DNA of 64,000 nt from Nocardia aurantia (GTDB lineage: Bacteria > Actinomycetota > Actinomycetes > Mycobacteriales > Mycobacteriaceae): positions 124,001 to 188,000 of the forward strand of contig NZ_WEGI01000008.1 in assembly GCF_009604425.1 (NCBI RefSeq), given 5' to 3'. Below, piece after piece: positions 24,693 through 33,149 of this stretch. Both the position numbers and the translations under genes were made by a program. Numbering within the stretch: position 1 is the stretch's first letter; each line of letters opens with the position of its first letter. The notes below the pieces were generated by a model. The model had not been told where the DNA came from and ran no database searches. It saw only the letters and a list, made by a program, of their open reading frames with translations.

Positions 24693-27128
24693 ATGCCGGA
24701 CCAATCATCCGATCACACGGTGGCGCAAGCGCATCCGTGGGGTGATCGGCGGATGCGCGGCACCGAGGTGGCCGCGAACGATCCGACGACCTGGGTGCCC
24801 CGATACCAGCCGGACGCCGCGGCCCAGGCGCATCCCTGGTCGCGCCGCGTCGTCGTGGACGCCGGTCCCACCGAGCACATCGGCCGCGGGCCCGCGGCGC
24901 TGCTCGCCGAACCGGCGGCGGCCGTGATGGCGGACATGGCCGAATTGTTCGGCGACGCAGCGGAATTGCTGGACGAGGACGGGAACTCGGCCCGGGTCAC
25001 CCGGGCCCGGGCCGGCGCCTGGCGGCTCGGCGCCGGACTCGTGGAGCTCCCGCGGGTGCCGGCGGTGTCGCCGCGCGCGGCGGTGCTGCCGAATCCCGAA
25101 GTGCCCGAGGACAAGCGGTTCTGCTGGCGATGTCAGGCGCCGGTGGGCCGCACCGACGGGCACGGGCCCGGCCCGGTCACCGGCGAGTGCGCGAGCTGCC
25201 ACGCCTCCTTCAATTTCCGGCCCGCGCTGCGGCCCGGCGATCTGGTGGCCGAGCAGTACGAGGTGCAGGGCTGTCTCGCGCACGGCGGGCTCGGCTGGAT
25301 CTATCTCGCGGTCGATCGCAATGTGAGCGATCGGTGGGTGGTCCTCAAGGGATTGCAGAATCCACAGGATTTCGAGGCGCACGTCGTCGAGGTCGCCGAA
25401 CGTCAATTCCTTTCGGAAGTGACGCACAGCGGGATCGTGAAGATCCACAACTTTGTGAAACACCGGTCGGTACGCGACGGGGCCGACGGTTATATCGTCA
25501 TGGAATACGTCGGCGGCCGATCGCTGAAGACGATGCTCGACGAACATGGCGACCATCGAATTCCGGTGGCGGAGGCCATTGCCTATACAATGGAAATCCT
25601 GCCGGCACTCGATTATCTGCATTCCTTCGGGCTCGCCTACAACGATCTGAAGCCGGACAACATCATGGTCGGCGAGGACGAGGTGAAGCTGATCGATCTG
25701 GGGGCGGTCGCCGCCGTCGAGTCCTACGGAAGCATCTACGGCACACCGGGTTATCAGGCGCCGGAGATCATCGAGACCGGGCCGACCATCGCGTCCGACA
25801 TCTACACCGTCGGCCGTACCCTCGCGGCCCTGGTGCTGGACCTGCCCCGGGACCCCAACGGCAACTTCCTGCCCGGCCTGCCCGACCCGGCGGAACAACC
25901 GCTGCTGCAACGCTATCCGGCGCTGTACCGCTGCCTGCGGCGGGCCACCGACCCGGATCCGGGCCGCCGGTTCCCGTCGGCCTATTCGATGCATTCCCAG
26001 CTGGCGGGCGTGCTGCGCGCGGTGCTCGCCATCGACACCGGCCGCGAGCACCCCCAGGCCTCCATCGAATTCGGCACCATGCGAGGCGATTTCGGCGTCG
26101 AGACGCTGATCGACGGCACCGACCGGATGCTCGACGGCAGCGAGGCAGCCCCGGAACTGGACGCGTTCGCCGTGGCCGCGGCGCTGCCGGTGCCGCTGAT
26201 CTCGCCGGACGATCCGAGCGCCGCGCTGCTGTCCACCCTGCTGCACAGCGACCCCCGGCACGCGCTGGATTCCTTGCGCCGCACCGCGGATCGGATCGTC
26301 ACCGGCACCATCGCGGAGCCGGCGTCGTTCGAGCTGGAGGGCACCCTGACCGCGGTGCGCGCGCATCTGGACCTCGGTCAGACCATGCAGGCGTGCGCGC
26401 TGCTGGCCGACCTGCGGCCCAAGTACGGCGCGGACTGGCGCATCGAGTGGTTCGTCGGCATCGCGGCGCTGATCGACGGCCACCACGACCGCGCCTACCG
26501 GCACTTCGACACGGTCCAGACGATGCTGCCCGGTGAGATCGCCCCGACCCTGGCCCTGGCGGCCAGCGCCGAGCTGACCCTGCAGGAACGCGCCGATCGC
26601 GGCGCGACCGACGCCGCGGACTGGCACGCCGTGGCCGTGGACAGCTACCGGCGGGTGTGGCAGATCAACCACGGGGTGGTCAGCGCGGCCTTCGGGCTGG
26701 CGCGGCGGCTCGCGGCCGACGGCGATCTGCTCGGCGCCGTCGCGGTGCTGGACCGGGTGCCCTCGTCGTCGCGGCATTACGCCGTGGCTCACCTCACCGG
26801 TTCGTTGCTGCTGGTCTCGCGGCCGGTCACGGAGATCACCGAGGGCGACATCGCGGCCGCCGCGGCGCGGCTGGCATCACTGCCGGGCGAGTTGCGGACG
26901 GTGCCGCTGCGAGTGGTGGTCGTGGGCGCGGCCCTGGAATGGGTGCGCGCCGGCGGTCAGCCGTCCCGGCCGGACGCGAGCCTGCTGGGCTTCCGGTTCA
27001 GCCTGCCGGAACTGCGCCGCGGCCTGGAGACCTGCCTGCGCTCGCTGGCACGGACGGTGCCGGAGCCGGCGCATCGCTACCGGCTCGTCGACCTGGCGAA
27101 TCAGGTGCGGCCGCGCACCCGCTGGTGA
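24693..27128 (+). CDS. pknG: PknG, soluble Ser/Thr kinase with rubredoxin-like and TPR domains
   Basis: PknG phosphorylates GarA and thereby controls 2-oxoglutarate and glutamate metabolism. The 811-residue product has a disordered N-terminus (1 to about 135) and a rubredoxin-like metal site (Cys144, Cys147, Cys166, Cys169). In the kinase domain, AHGGLGWIYLAVD is the glycine loop, Lys219 is in VVLKGL, Asp318 in YNDLKPDN is the catalytic residue (HRD is YND here) and Asp335 is in the DLG metal motif. A C-terminal TPR-like region (about 520-811) ends in VRPRTRW. These variations are normal for PknG. It is about 60 residues longer than the mycobacterial protein, all in the N-terminus. The start is the ATG at 24693. 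Unlike in mycobacteria, glnH and glnX are not neighbours; an asparagine permease is. Confidence 0.96.
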   Translation: MPDQSSDHTVAQAHPWGDRRMRGTEVAANDPTTWVPRYQPDAAAQAHPWSRRVVVDAGPTEHIGRGPAALLAEPAAAVMADMAELFGDAAELLDEDGNSARVTRARAGAWRLGAGLVELPRVPAVSPRAAVLPNPEVPEDKRFCWRCQAPVGRTDGHGPGPVTGECASCHASFNFRPALRPGDLVAEQYEVQGCLAHGGLGWIYLAVDRNVSDRWVVLKGLQNPQDFEAHVVEVAERQFLSEVTHSGIVKIHNFVKHRSVRDGADGYIVMEYVGGRSLKTMLDEHGDHRIPVAEAIAYTMEILPALDYLHSFGLAYNDLKPDNIMVGEDEVKLIDLGAVAAVESYGSIYGTPGYQAPEIIETGPTIASDIYTVGRTLAALVLDLPRDPNGNFLPGLPDPAEQPLLQRYPALYRCLRRATDPDPGRRFPSAYSMHSQLAGVLRAVLAIDTGREHPQASIEFGTMRGDFGVETLIDGTDRMLDGSEAAPELDAFAVAAALPVPLISPDDPSAALLSTLLHSDPRHALDSLRRTADRIVTGTIAEPASFELEGTLTAVRAHLDLGQTMQACALLADLRPKYGADWRIEWFVGIAALIDGHHDRAYRHFDTVQTMLPGEIAPTLALAASAELTLQERADRGATDAADWHAVAVDSYRRVWQINHGVVSAAFGLARRLAADGDLLGAVAVLDRVPSSSRHYAVAHLTGSLLLVSRPVTEITEGDIAAAAARLASLPGELRTVPLRVVVVGAALEWVRAGGQPSRPDASLLGFRFSLPELRRGLETCLRSLARTVPEPAHRYRLVDLANQVRPRTRW

Positions 27129-27183
27129 CCGGCGCGGCCGAACCGCTGTGATCGCCGTCGCGGATACCGGCGGCGTACGGCCG

Positions 27184-27570
27184 TCAGAGGCGCGCGGGAT
27201 CGTCGCGCTGTCGTAACCGGGTGATCAGCGCCACCACCGGTGGCGCGGCGAACAGCACCAGCAACAGCCAGTAGGCGCTGCCGAACACCGTGGCCAGCAC
27301 GATCGCGAGCACCACGACGGCCGCGACCGACGCCGCGGCCGCCGGCAGGGGATTACCCTGCGCGTGCGGCGCCGGTGGGGGAGCCTCCGGCGCCGGCAGA
27401 TCGGCGAACAGCGGCGCCAGGTCCGCCCGGGTGTCCGCCGCGGCCGCCAGCGCGGCCCGGCGGTCGAATTCCGGCAACGCGAGCCGGCCCGCGCTGAAAT
27501 GCTGGGACAGTTCCCGGAGCGCGCGTTCCCGTTCCGTGACGCTCACCCGTACGCTCGGCAGCTCGGTCAT
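27184..27570 (-). CDS. DUF1707 membrane protein
   Basis: This 128-residue protein has an N-terminal DUF1707 domain (residues about 5-55: VRVSVTERERALRELSQHFS, then GRLALPEFDRRAALAAAADT), a Pro-rich spacer and two close transmembrane helices before a basic tail. DUF1707 proteins are common in actinobacteria, usually small and membrane-bound, with no defined role. I chose the ATG at 27570; a longer frame to 27726 lacks support. There is no ribosome site before this ATG, and TACGCT just upstream could be a -10 box, so the message may be leaderless. It is convergent with pknG and divergent from the MerR gene. Confidence 0.8.
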   Translation of the reverse strand: MTELPSVRVSVTERERALRELSQHFSAGRLALPEFDRRAALAAAADTRADLAPLFADLPAPEAPPPAPHAQGNPLPAAAASVAAVVVLAIVLATVFGSAYWLLLVLFAAPPVVALITRLRQRDDPARL

Positions 27571-27752
27571 GCGAAAAAGCGTAGACGGACCGCGCCGCCG
27601 GCCCGATCGAGCGCATTTCCACGGACGGGAAGTCCGGCTCCGGCGAATTCCGCGCGCAATTTCCGTGATGAAAAACCGAAGTGCGAGGACGGCGGTTCTC
27701 GTCCATGGTTCGCCGATGGCCGACACCAGTTTCGGTGTGGTTTCCTGTAGGT

Positions 27753-28481
27753 ATGCAGCGGGGTGACGAATACACGATCGATGAACTCGCGCGGGCCGCC
27801 GGGACGACGGTCCGCAGTGTGCGGGTCTACCACGAGCGCGGCGTGCTACCGCCGCCTCAGGTGAAGGGGCGGACGGGTTTCTACGGGCCGGATCATCTGA
27901 ACCGGGTGCGCACCATCAGCCGGCTGCTGGACCGCGGCATCAAACTGAACGGCATCAAGGAACTGCTCAACGCGTGGGACCGGGGCGACGATCTCGGCCA
28001 CATCCTCGGGGTCGCCGACACGCCGGCACCGACCGTCACGCCGGACAACGGCACGATCGCCGCCACCGAACTGGAGCAGCGCTATCTCGGCGTGCCCAGC
28101 GCGCTGGCCCGGGTGGTCGCGCTGGGGCTGTACGAACCGGTGGACGCCACGACGTACCGGGTGGCCGACCCGCCGCTGACCCGCGCCCTGGACCGCATGG
28201 TCGACGTGGGCGTCCCGGTCGCCGAGGCGCTGCTCGAGCTCGAGAAGCTCTACGCCGACTGCGACCGGGTGGCCCGGCGGTTCGCGGACCTGTTCCACCG
28301 CACCGGCTGGGCCGCCTTCCAGCAGTCCGATCGCGGACCGACCGACCGCGCGATCCTGGAGGCGCAACTGGAGGTGATCCGGGCCGCGCCGGTCCAGGCC
28401 GGATCCGACCTGACGGGCCGCTTGCTCGCGCACTATCTGCGACAGGACAGCGAGGTCGCGGACACCCTCGCCGGGGCCTGA
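27753..28481 (+). CDS. MerR-family transcriptional regulator
   Basis: A 242-residue regulator. Residues 5-75 are the MerR winged helix: YTIDELARAAGTTVRSVRVY, HERGVLPP, GRTGFYGPDHLNRVRTI and the wing helix. The C-terminal part (about 90-242) is an all-helical effector region without the cysteines of metal-sensing MerR proteins, so the ligand is unlikely to be a metal. The ATG at 27753 is chosen because the MerR domain begins at once. Targets are not evident; the divergent DUF1707 gene 182 bases away is a candidate. Confidence 0.88.
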   Translation: MQRGDEYTIDELARAAGTTVRSVRVYHERGVLPPPQVKGRTGFYGPDHLNRVRTISRLLDRGIKLNGIKELLNAWDRGDDLGHILGVADTPAPTVTPDNGTIAATELEQRYLGVPSALARVVALGLYEPVDATTYRVADPPLTRALDRMVDVGVPVAEALLELEKLYADCDRVARRFADLFHRTGWAAFQQSDRGPTDRAILEAQLEVIRAAPVQAGSDLTGRLLAHYLRQDSEVADTLAGA

Positions 28482-28512
28482 CCCGCGGCGATTCCGGGAC
28501 CCCCCGCCCGGA

Positions 28513-28528
28513 CTCCCAGCATTGGGAA
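28513..28528. promoter_or_regulatory. Palindromic operator-like site W3
   Basis: CTCCC-N6-GGGAA, one mismatch from W1. It lies 112 bases before the secreted protein gene and 12 bases before the other palindrome, so this promoter carries both motifs. Confidence 0.5.
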
Positions 28529-28540
28529 AATTCCGTCGAC

Positions 28541-28567
28541 AACGTGCCGCTGAGTAGCGGTACATTA
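28541..28567. promoter_or_regulatory. GCCG-N8-CGGTAC operator-like site upstream of the secreted cysteine protein
   Basis: GCCG at 28546, 8 bases, CGGTAC at 28558. TACAAC at 28574 could serve as -10 box. The site is very like the one before gdh. Confidence 0.6.
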
Positions 28568-28640
28568 ATCGGGTACAACCTCCGTGACGGCCTGACGGGT
28601 AACGGCACACGGAGGCCCCCAGATCGACACGGAGTCCCCG

Positions 28641-29177
28641 ATGAGCAATCACACCGCAGGCCCGACCTTCATCCGACGATCCTTTTCCAGTCTTCGCGTC
28701 CTGACACTGCTGGTAGCGGTCGTCGCGTCCGTACTCGGCGTCGGCCTCGGCCTCGGTGGCATGTCGACCCGCGCCGCCGCGGACGGCATTCCCTGCCAGT
28801 GGGCCGGCCAGAACTACGACCAGGGCGACACCGTCTACGCCGGTGGCTGGTCCTTCACCTGCGGGGTGGCGTTCCCGTACGTGCGGTGGAACCGCACCCC
28901 CGCGCCCGGACACCGCAGCACCGTGCCGAATCCGGGCGCCGACGAGTACGCGGCCAACGGATTCAGCCTCGGCGCCTGGCAGCCGGGTACCTCCTTCTTC
29001 GACTACTGCGTCGCCGATTCGGTGATGTCCGGCGCCGACTACGTCTTCGAGGCGGTGCCGTTCAACAACAGCGTGTTCTGGCGCGCGGTCGGCGGCATCA
29101 ACCAGTGGTCCGACGGTGGCTCGCACCAGTACCGGTGGTGGAGCGGCCGGTCCTGTGTGGACGGCATCCTGATGTAG
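28641..29177 (+). CDS. Secreted cysteine-containing protein of unknown function
   Basis: This 178-residue protein has a basic N-terminus, a hydrophobic stretch (LTLLVAVVASVLGVGLGLG) and a likely signal-peptidase site near RAAADG, around residue 48. The mature part of about 130 residues is rich in Trp, Tyr and Gly with four cysteines (IPCQW, FTCGV, DYCVA, SCVDG), suggesting two disulfides and a compact extracellular domain. I do not recognise the family. Both palindrome types lie in its promoter, the combination otherwise seen only before the lysozyme/giant-effector operon, so the protein may belong to the same secreted programme. A hairpin follows. Confidence 0.75.
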   Translation: MSNHTAGPTFIRRSFSSLRVLTLLVAVVASVLGVGLGLGGMSTRAAADGIPCQWAGQNYDQGDTVYAGGWSFTCGVAFPYVRWNRTPAPGHRSTVPNPGADEYAANGFSLGAWQPGTSFFDYCVADSVMSGADYVFEAVPFNNSVFWRAVGGINQWSDGGSHQYRWWSGRSCVDGILM

Positions 29178-29227
29178 CGAGAATCCGCTCCGCTGTAGTG
29201 AGAATCCGCTCCGCAGAGCGCGGATTC
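29175..29227 (+). terminator. Direct repeat and hairpin after the secreted protein gene
   Basis: A 21-base unit (GAGAATCCGCTCCGC core) is repeated at 29175 and 29196, the first copy starting in the stop codon. GAATCCGC (29202) pairs with GCGGATTC (29220) as a stem, a plausible terminator. Confidence 0.5.
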
Positions 29228-29240
29228 GCCCGGCGAATTC

Positions 29241-29276
29241 CCGGCGGCGAACCTACTTAAGTAGGTTCGCCGCCGG
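29241..29276. repeat. Perfect 36-base palindrome
   Basis: Each 18-base arm reads CCGGCGGCGAACCTACTT, with no mismatch and no spacer. As RNA it gives a strong 16-base-pair hairpin with a TTAA loop. As DNA the centre (AACCTACTT and its complement) looks like a two-fold operator. It lies 71 bases before the reductase gene. Confidence 0.85.
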
Positions 29277-29346
29277 TTGCGGATGCACACCCGGCCCGGA
29301 AGAGGCACAATCGTCTTTCCGACTCGGGGAAGACGGGCTGCGATCG

Positions 29347-29922
29347 ATGGGATGCGTAACACTCTGGATGCAGATGTCGCTCGACGGTTTCGCGGAGGGC
29401 GCCGACCAGCAGGTGCACTGGCCCGTCGTCGACGAGGAACTGTGCGCATCGCATCTGGACGAATTGCGCGCCGCCGATCTGTTCCTCTACGGCCGTAAGA
29501 CCTTCGACATCATGGCGGGCTTCTGGCCCACGGCCGACCAGGACCCCGCGATCTCCCCGTTCTACGTCGATTTCGCCCGGTGCTGGAAGCAGAAGCCGAA
29601 GATCGTGTTCTCCCGCACCCTGCGCCGGGCGGAGTGGAACACCCGGATCGTCGCCGACCGGCCGGTGGCGGAGGTGGCGGCGCTGCGGGCCGAATCCGAT
29701 CTGCGGATGGTGCTGTTCGGCGGCGCCGAGATCGCCTCGGTGTTCCTGCGGCACGGCCTGGTCGACGAGTACCGGCTGTTCGTCCACCCGATCCGGCTCG
29801 GCGGTGGGGTGCCGCTGTTCCCGTCCACCGTCGACACCACCGGTTTGCGGCTCGTCGACGTCACCACCTTCGACAGCGCGGTGGTCGGAATGCACTATCG
29901 GCAGCCGGTTTCCGCGGCATAG
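29347..29922 (+). CDS. RibD-C/dihydrofolate-reductase-like family protein
   Basis: A 191-residue protein of the RibD C-terminal (DHFR-like) family: CVTLWMQMSLDGFAEG at the N-terminus, LFLYGRKTFDIMAGFWP in the middle, LRMVLFGGAEIASVFLRHGL for the nucleotide-binding part and DEYRLFVHPIRLGGGVPLF near the end. Family members use NADPH; most stand-alone copies have no known substrate. The ATG at 29347 gives the family's normal N-terminus. It stands alone, behind the 36-base palindrome. Confidence 0.85.
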   Translation: MGCVTLWMQMSLDGFAEGADQQVHWPVVDEELCASHLDELRAADLFLYGRKTFDIMAGFWPTADQDPAISPFYVDFARCWKQKPKIVFSRTLRRAEWNTRIVADRPVAEVAALRAESDLRMVLFGGAEIASVFLRHGLVDEYRLFVHPIRLGGGVPLFPSTVDTTGLRLVDVTTFDSAVVGMHYRQPVSAA

Positions 29923-30065
29923 CGGTTCTCGGCCGTCGCCCGGATCGGGCCGCGGGCACCGGTACGGCGGCCGGAACGGCTGGATGATCACTGTGGCCCC
30001 GCGGCGCGGCCGGTCGGAAGGCGTGGTGTGAAACGACTATTCGCGGGCGTGCGGGTCGCGCGTCG

Positions 30066-30081
30066 ACTAACTTCGGTTAGT
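30066..30081. promoter_or_regulatory. Inverted repeat directly before the STAND-LuxR gene
   Basis: ACTAAC-TTCG-GTTAGT, perfect 6-base arms, ending one base before the GTG start. It could be an operator on a leaderless promoter or a small hairpin at the 5' end of the message. Confidence 0.55.
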
Positions 30082-30082
30082 T

Positions 30083-32581
30083 GTGGCAGTAGGTGGTGAT
30101 GACATTCCCTCGGCGGCGACCGGTGGATTCATCGGCAGGAGACCGGAATTGGACCGGGTCGACGCCCTGCTGTCCGGGGGCGCCCGGCTGATCACCCTCA
30201 CCGGCCCCGGCGGCATCGGCAAGACCCGGCTGGCCGCGGAGGCCGCGGGCCGGTTACACCGGCGCGATCACGTCCCCGTGTTCTGGGCCGCGCTGGCCGA
30301 ACTCGTGGCCGGCGCCGGCATCGAGGAGACGGTGCGCTCGGCGGCGTCCATCGATCCCGCGGCCGGGCATCGGATGGAGTCCGGTGTCCCGTCGGTCACC
30401 GGCGGCGACCCCGAGGATCATCGAATCCTGGTGCTGGACAACTGCGAACACGTCCTCTACGAGGTCGGCGCGACCATCACCGCGCTGCTGGAGGCGGTGC
30501 CCGGCCTGACCGTGCTGGCCACCAGCCGGGAGCCGATCGGCTGGGTCGACGAGTATCTGGTCGCGGTGCCGCCGTTGTCGGTTCCGCATTCGGTGCAGTT
30601 GTTCCAGCAGCGGATGCAGCTCACCGGCCGCACCGTCACCGACGAGGACCAGTGGGAGATCATCGAGGAGATCTGCCGCCGCGTCGATCACAATCCGCTG
30701 TTCATCCGGCTCGCCGCGGCCCGGCTGCGCTATCAGCCGCCGCAGACGGTGCTGCGCGAACTCAGCGGCGATCGCGACGATCAGCGGTTGCGCTGGTCGC
30801 ACGGGCCGCGGCTGGGGGTCGAGCCCCGGCATCGCGGCGTCTACGACGTGGTGGCCTGGTCCTTCGACCTGTGCGGTCCGCAGGAACAGCTGCTGCTGGA
30901 ACGGTTGTCGACCTTCGCGGCCGGATACGTCACCGACGACGAGCAGACCCTGCGCAACGGCATCACCGCCGACGCCGCCATCGCGGTGTGCGCGGACGCG
31001 GACCTGCCCGCGGCGGTGGTGCAGTCGCTGCTGGAACGGCTCGCCGAATGTTCGCTGCTGTCCACGCATCTGAGTTCCGATGTCGCGCAGTGGTATCTGG
31101 TGGAGAGCGTGCGAGTGTTCGCACGGGACCGGATGTCCCGGCGCGACCCGGACGACGTCGCCCGCACCGCCGCCCGGCACCGCCGCTACTGGCGCGACAA
31201 ACTCGTTGCGGGACAGTTTGTCTGGGACAAGCCACAGGATCAGACCTGGCTCGACCGCTCGCAGTCCGGCTGGGACGACATCTTCGTGGCCGTCGAGAGC
31301 GGACTGTCCGATCCGGTCGAGGCGGTGGTCGGGCTGGAGATAGCCACCGCACTGCTGTGGATGTGGGTGCCGTTCGTGACGGTCGACGGCCCGGCGCTCA
31401 CCCGGCTCACCGAGCACGCCCTGACCGCGACCGCGCCGGCCGGCCTGGCGTCGCTGGATCTGCGGCTCGGCGCGATGGCCGTGCTGGGCTGGATCGCGTT
31501 GTGGGAGGGCCGGGTCGGCGCCGCGGGCCGGTTGCTCGACGCGGCCGCCGCGGCCTGCGGGCCGCTGCCGCCGGACTGGCGCGAGGCGCCCGAACGGGAC
31601 ATGGGCCTGCCCGCGCCGGTGGAGTGGATGTGGGGCACCGAGCTGATGCTCACCCGCCGCGATCCGCGGGCCGTCGCGGTGCTCGCCCGGGCCCGGGACA
31701 AGTTCACGGTGTCCGGCGACCGGACCGGGTCCGAGGTCAGCGCCATGCTGGTCGCCATCGCCTCGGCCTTCACCGCCGAGGGCCCGGTGGCGCTGGCGGC
31801 CACCGCGAACTATCTGGAGCGGTCACGGTCGTCGGGCTCGGATCTGACCCGGGCGTGGGCGATGCTGGCCCGCGCGATCGCACTGGCCAAGAACGGCCGC
31901 ACCGACGAGGCTTTCGAACTCACCGGCGACGTCCTGGAACACCATCTGATCGAGGGCGACATGTGGACGGCCAGCCTCGCGGTCGGCGCGCGCATCGCGG
32001 CGATGACGGCCCGGCTGGCGGGTCATCTGTCGGCCGGCGACGGCGGCGGGCCGGAGGCGCTGCGGGTGGCGGCCCGGGTGGCCCAGCTGGTGGGCGCACT
32101 GCGCACCTGCCATCGGGTGATGGGTGTGGCGATCGATCAGATCCCGTTGCTCTCGATCGAAATCGAGCTGGCCGCACAGGTTTCCGCGGCACTGCTCGGC
32201 GCGCCGGCCTACGCGGCGGCGGAGAATCAGGGCGCCCGGCTGCGGCCGGAATTCGACCAGCTGCGGCAGTACGGGCTGCAGGCGCAGTCCGCCGACGAGA
32301 CGTTCACCCCCGACGAGCCCACCCGCTGGACGGTGCTGTCCCGGGCCGAGCGCGATGTCGCGATCCTGGCCGCGGCGGGCTGGTCCAACAGCGCCATCGC
32401 GGCCCGCCGCCGCAGCTCCGTGCGCACGGTCGACGCTCAGGTGGCCACCATCCGGCAGAAGCTGATGATCAACTCGCGCACCGAGATCGTGGGATATGTG
32501 CCCGCGGATCTGGCCGAGCGGATGCGGCTGGAGGCGCAGCGCCGGCCCCGCCGGGGTACCCGGCGCGCCGGGACCGGCTAG
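30083..32581 (+). CDS. STAND ATPase regulator with C-terminal LuxR HTH
   Basis: An 832-residue signal-transduction ATPase. Walker A is GPGGIGKTRLA with Lys47, Walker B is ILVLDNCEH (near residue 117), and the sensor region is TVLATSREPIGW. A helical-repeat middle region (about 330-740) follows. Residues about 750-810 are a LuxR-type helix-turn-helix (LSRAERDVAILAAAGWSNSA, then SSVRTVDAQVATIRQKL). This plan is common in actinobacteria, where such proteins bind ligand through the repeat region and activate nearby genes. The GTG start is the first codon of the frame that gives the usual FIGRRPELDRV beginning. Targets are not evident; the small secreted protein and the giant operon lie next to it. 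Confidence 0.88.
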   Translation: MAVGGDDIPSAATGGFIGRRPELDRVDALLSGGARLITLTGPGGIGKTRLAAEAAGRLHRRDHVPVFWAALAELVAGAGIEETVRSAASIDPAAGHRMESGVPSVTGGDPEDHRILVLDNCEHVLYEVGATITALLEAVPGLTVLATSREPIGWVDEYLVAVPPLSVPHSVQLFQQRMQLTGRTVTDEDQWEIIEEICRRVDHNPLFIRLAAARLRYQPPQTVLRELSGDRDDQRLRWSHGPRLGVEPRHRGVYDVVAWSFDLCGPQEQLLLERLSTFAAGYVTDDEQTLRNGITADAAIAVCADADLPAAVVQSLLERLAECSLLSTHLSSDVAQWYLVESVRVFARDRMSRRDPDDVARTAARHRRYWRDKLVAGQFVWDKPQDQTWLDRSQSGWDDIFVAVESGLSDPVEAVVGLEIATALLWMWVPFVTVDGPALTRLTEHALTATAPAGLASLDLRLGAMAVLGWIALWEGRVGAAGRLLDAAAAACGPLPPDWREAPERDMGLPAPVEWMWGTELMLTRRDPRAVAVLARARDKFTVSGDRTGSEVSAMLVAIASAFTAEGPVALAATANYLERSRSSGSDLTRAWAMLARAIALAKNGRTDEAFELTGDVLEHHLIEGDMWTASLAVGARIAAMTARLAGHLSAGDGGGPEALRVAARVAQLVGALRTCHRVMGVAIDQIPLLSIEIELAAQVSAALLGAPAYAAAENQGARLRPEFDQLRQYGLQAQSADETFTPDEPTRWTVLSRAERDVAILAAAGWSNSAIAARRRSSVRTVDAQVATIRQKLMINSRTEIVGYVPADLAERMRLEAQRRPRRGTRRAGTG

Positions 32582-32598
32582 CACCCGCTACCCCGCCG

Positions 32599-33039
32599 TC
32601 AGTGGTTGCCGAGAAAGAACTCGTGGAGGTTGTTCAGCGCCGCGTCGACCGGATTGCTCGGCGGCGGGGGCGGGGCGACCGGCTGCGGGACGACCGGCTG
32701 GCCGTTGTCGTAGCCGTTGCCGGTGCCGTGACCGGCCGTGCTGCGGTCGCGGTTGCCGACGCCACCGCCGTGGACGGTGCCGTTGCTGTCGCCGATCACG
32801 TGGCTGTTGCCGTTGCTGTCACCCACGGTGTGGCTGTTGCCGTTGCTGTCGCCGACAGCGTGGCTGTTGCCGTGGCTGTCGCCCACGCTGTAGCCGCCAC
32901 TGTTGCCCACGTTGCCGTGTCCGCCCCCGAAACCCCCGGTGGCGAACGAAACGCCCTTGAAGCCGGCGGGAACGATCACCAGGGAACCGGCGATGGCGGT
33001 GGCGACTGCGATTTTCTTGGCTCTGTTCGAGAGGGCCAT
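32599..33039 (-). CDS. Small secreted Gly/Asn/Ser repeat protein
   Basis: A 146-residue protein with a signal peptide (about residues 1-34, KIAVATAIAGSLVIVPAG), then a Gly-rich part and four 10-residue repeats of the form xVGDSNGNSH, a Gly/Asn region, a Pro-rich stretch and the tail DAALNNLHEFFLGNH. The composition suggests an exported, unfolded or surface-associated polypeptide. The ribosome site GAGGAA is good. It ends 17 bases from the convergent STAND gene and is divergent from the lysozyme gene; the palindrome at 33098 lies in the shared promoter region. No family is recognised. Confidence 0.78.
   Translation of the reverse strand: MALSNRAKKIAVATAIAGSLVIVPAGFKGVSFATGGFGGGHGNVGNSGGYSVGDSHGNSHAVGDSNGNSHTVGDSNGNSHVIGDSNGTVHGGGVGNRDRSTAGHGTGNGYDNGQPVVPQPVAPPPPPSNPVDAALNNLHEFFLGNH
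32771..32890 (-). repeat. Four tandem 30-base units in the secreted repeat protein
   Basis: Units start at 32771, 32801, 32831 and 32861, each exactly 30 bases and encoding xVGDSNGNSH. They are in frame and free of spacers, so this is a coding minisatellite, not CRISPR. Confidence 0.9.
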
Positions 33040-33097
33040 GACTGCTTCTTCCTCGTGCGGTGCCGGCCGGGCTCGGAATCGGTGTTCCCGAGCCGTT

Positions 33098-33124
33098 CAT
33101 CGTGCCGTCAGGTAACGGTACATC
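33098..33124. promoter_or_regulatory. GCCG-N8-CGGTAC operator-like site in the divergent promoter region
   Basis: GCCG at 33104, 8 bases, CGGTAC at 33116, between the secreted repeat protein (minus strand) and the lysozyme/giant operon (plus strand). It could act on either. TAGGTT at 33130 may be a -10 box for the plus strand. Confidence 0.6.
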
Positions 33125-33149
33125 GAATGTAGGTTCAATGCAGGGGAAT

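Noticed and set aside
32771..32890. CRISPR-like array
   Set aside because: The 30-base units are contiguous without unique spacers, in frame and inside a gene with a signal peptide.
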